The position numbers and the translations under genes were made by a program. From Bacteroidales bacterium (GTDB taxonomy: Bacteria > Bacteroidota > Bacteroidia > Bacteroidales > Muribaculaceae), in contig SFMJ01000090.1 of assembly GCA_004553095.1 (NCBI GenBank), forward strand, positions 1 to 7,345: DNA of 7,345 nt, given 5' to 3'. Below, piece by piece: positions 6,533 through 7,345 of this stretch. How positions within the stretch are numbered: the stretch's first letter is position 1; every line of letters starts with the position of its first letter. The notes below the pieces were generated by a model. The model saw only the letters and a list, made by a program, of their open reading frames with translations, ran no database searches and was not told the origin of the DNA.

Positions 6533-6564
6533 AAGGAAAAGGTCAACTAAGGAAAAGGTCAACT
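6533..6564. repeat. Perfect 16-bp tandem duplication after the kinase gene
   Basis: AAGGAAAAGGTCAACT occurs at 6533-6548 and again exactly at 6549-6564, between the kinase stop codon and the terminator hairpin. It encodes nothing and has no clear hairpin of its own. It is the same length as the duplication at 2550-2581 but unrelated in sequence. Confidence 0.85.
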
Positions 6565-6575
6565 AACAATAAAAG

Positions 6576-6618
6576 TCCCCGCTCTCACGTTTTAAAAGTG
6601 GGAGGCGGGGATTTTTTT
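6576..6618 (+). terminator. Intrinsic terminator after the Wzz-kinase gene
   Basis: TCCCCGC (6576-6582) pairs with GCGGGGA (6605-6611), and the inner TCTCAC pairs with GTGGGA, with one G bulged. The loop is an AT-rich stretch (GTTTTAAAA), and the stem is followed by seven T (6612-6618). This is a strong rho-independent terminator 45 nt after the kinase stop. It separates the three-gene operon from rfbA. Confidence 0.9.
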
Positions 6619-6688
6619 AAGAGCGCTATGGAAGAGTTCTTAGAATAGAAAATAAAGATAAGCAAACGACGAACTTAAATCTACAGCT

Positions 6689-7345
6689 ATGAAGGGAATA
6701 GTTTTGGCAGGAGGATCGGGCACGAGATTATATCCGATCACCAAAGGAGTAAGCAAGCAGTTACTGCCGATCTACGACAAGCCGATGGTGTACTATCCGA
6801 TATCGGTATTGATGTTGGCAGGGATACGCGATATATTACTGATATCGACACCGGCAGACCTTCCCGGGTTCAAGCGACTTCTTGGCGACGGGTCTGACTA
6901 TGGCATCAACTTGCAATATGCAGAGCAGCCCTCGCCCGACGGCTTGGCACAAGCCTTCATCATCGGCAAAGAGTTCATCGGCGACGACTCAGCCTGCTTG
7001 GTGCTTGGCGACAACATCTTCCATGGGGCAGGGTTCAGCAAGTTGCTGAAAGAATCGGTCAAGGCCGCCGAAGAGGAGAGCAAAGCAACGGTGTTCGGCT
7101 ACTGGGTAGACGATCCTGAGCGCTATGGCGTAGCGGAATTTGACAAAGATGGCCGATGCCTTTCGATAGAAGAGAAGCCGGCAAATCCGAAATCGAACTA
7201 TGCTGTGGTAGGACTCTACTTCTACCCCAACAAGGTGGTGGAAGTAGCGGAAAACATTAAGCCCTCGGCACGCGGCGAATTGGAGATTACGACCGTCAAC
7301 CAGCGCTTTCTTCAAGATGGAGAGCTACAGGTGAAGACCCTGCCA
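6689..7345 (+). CDS. rfbA: Glucose-1-phosphate thymidylyltransferase, 3' end beyond window
   Basis: The first 219 codons of RfbA/RmlA are present; family members have about 290 aa, so roughly 70 residues lie past the right edge. The enzyme joins dTTP and glucose 1-phosphate to make dTDP-glucose, the first step toward dTDP-L-rhamnose and related deoxysugars in the cytoplasm. The nucleotide-binding signature is at the N-terminus (LAGGSGTRLYPIT, with R13) followed by SKQLLPIYDKPM (K23). The metal-binding LGDNIFHG has D108. EEKP (161-164) and GELEITTVN (196-204) also match the family. The start at 6689 gives the canonical MKGIVLAGG N-terminus. It lies 70 nt after the terminator T-run, and no consensus promoter or ribosome binding site is visible in between, so expression may rely on read-through from the upstream operon. 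It is likely followed by further dTDP-sugar or polysaccharide genes outside the window. Confidence 0.97.
   Translation, partial: MKGIVLAGGSGTRLYPITKGVSKQLLPIYDKPMVYYPISVLMLAGIRDILLISTPADLPGFKRLLGDGSDYGINLQYAEQPSPDGLAQAFIIGKEFIGDDSACLVLGDNIFHGAGFSKLLKESVKAAEEESKATVFGYWVDDPERYGVAEFDKDGRCLSIEEKPANPKSNYAVVGLYFYPNKVVEVAENIKPSARGELEITTVNQRFLQDGELQVKTLP

Noticed and set aside
5704..6546. Minus-strand open frame (280 codons) opposite the kinase domain
   Set aside because: It mirrors the Walker-motif region of the kinase gene and its V/H/R/G-rich product resembles nothing known. No promoter or start context supports it.
6628..6648. Six-codon open frame (MEEFLE) between the terminator and rfbA
   Set aside because: It is too short to judge, has no ribosome binding site, and is expected by chance.

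Overview
The window looks like chromosomal DNA of a Bacteroidota member, most likely order Bacteroidales. Two divergent promoters match the Bacteroides-type primary sigma consensus (TTTG, 19-20 nt, TAnnTTTG). Shine-Dalgarno sequences are not evident. The exopolysaccharide gene set (NusG-like regulator, lipoprotein exporter, fused Wzz/tyrosine kinase) is typical of that group. I cannot name a genus from sequence alone.

Layout. (1) Positions 1-617, minus strand: a decayed YhcG/DUF1016-family PD-(D/E)XK nuclease gene. It has lost its N-terminal part and an internal block that shifts the frame, and it runs off the left edge. (2) 621-2334, minus strand: an intact class I [4Fe-4S] fumarase (547 aa) with its own promoter, a short leader hairpin and a strong intrinsic terminator. 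(3) 2335-2675: an AT-rich, strikingly purine-biased divergent intergenic region with two tandem duplications and two promoters. (4) 2676-6531, plus strand: a three-gene exopolysaccharide operon. It encodes a NusG/UpxY-like antiterminator, a Wza-type outer-membrane export lipoprotein, and an 809-aa Wzz-BY-kinase fusion whose tail carries eight tyrosines. (5) 6576-6618: an intrinsic terminator. (6) 6689-7345, plus strand: the start of rfbA/rmlA (glucose-1-phosphate thymidylyltransferase), cut by the right edge.

How the genes fit together. The plus-strand genes are the front end of a capsule or exopolysaccharide locus. The NusG-like protein probably promotes transcription elongation through the locus. 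The Wza-like lipoprotein and the Wzz/kinase form the trans-envelope export and chain-length machinery. RfbA starts dTDP-L-rhamnose (or another dTDP-deoxysugar) precursor synthesis. A good terminator stands before rfbA, and the 157 bases between the kinase stop and the rfbA start contain no TTTG and no TAnnTTTG. This suggests that rfbA expression depends on read-through, possibly antitermination by the operon's own first gene product.

Most of the window is recognisable biology. I see no wholly new system. The points most worth checking are the antitermination arrangement, the twin 16-bp tandem duplications flanking the operon, the purine-rich divergent promoter region, and the broken nuclease gene.
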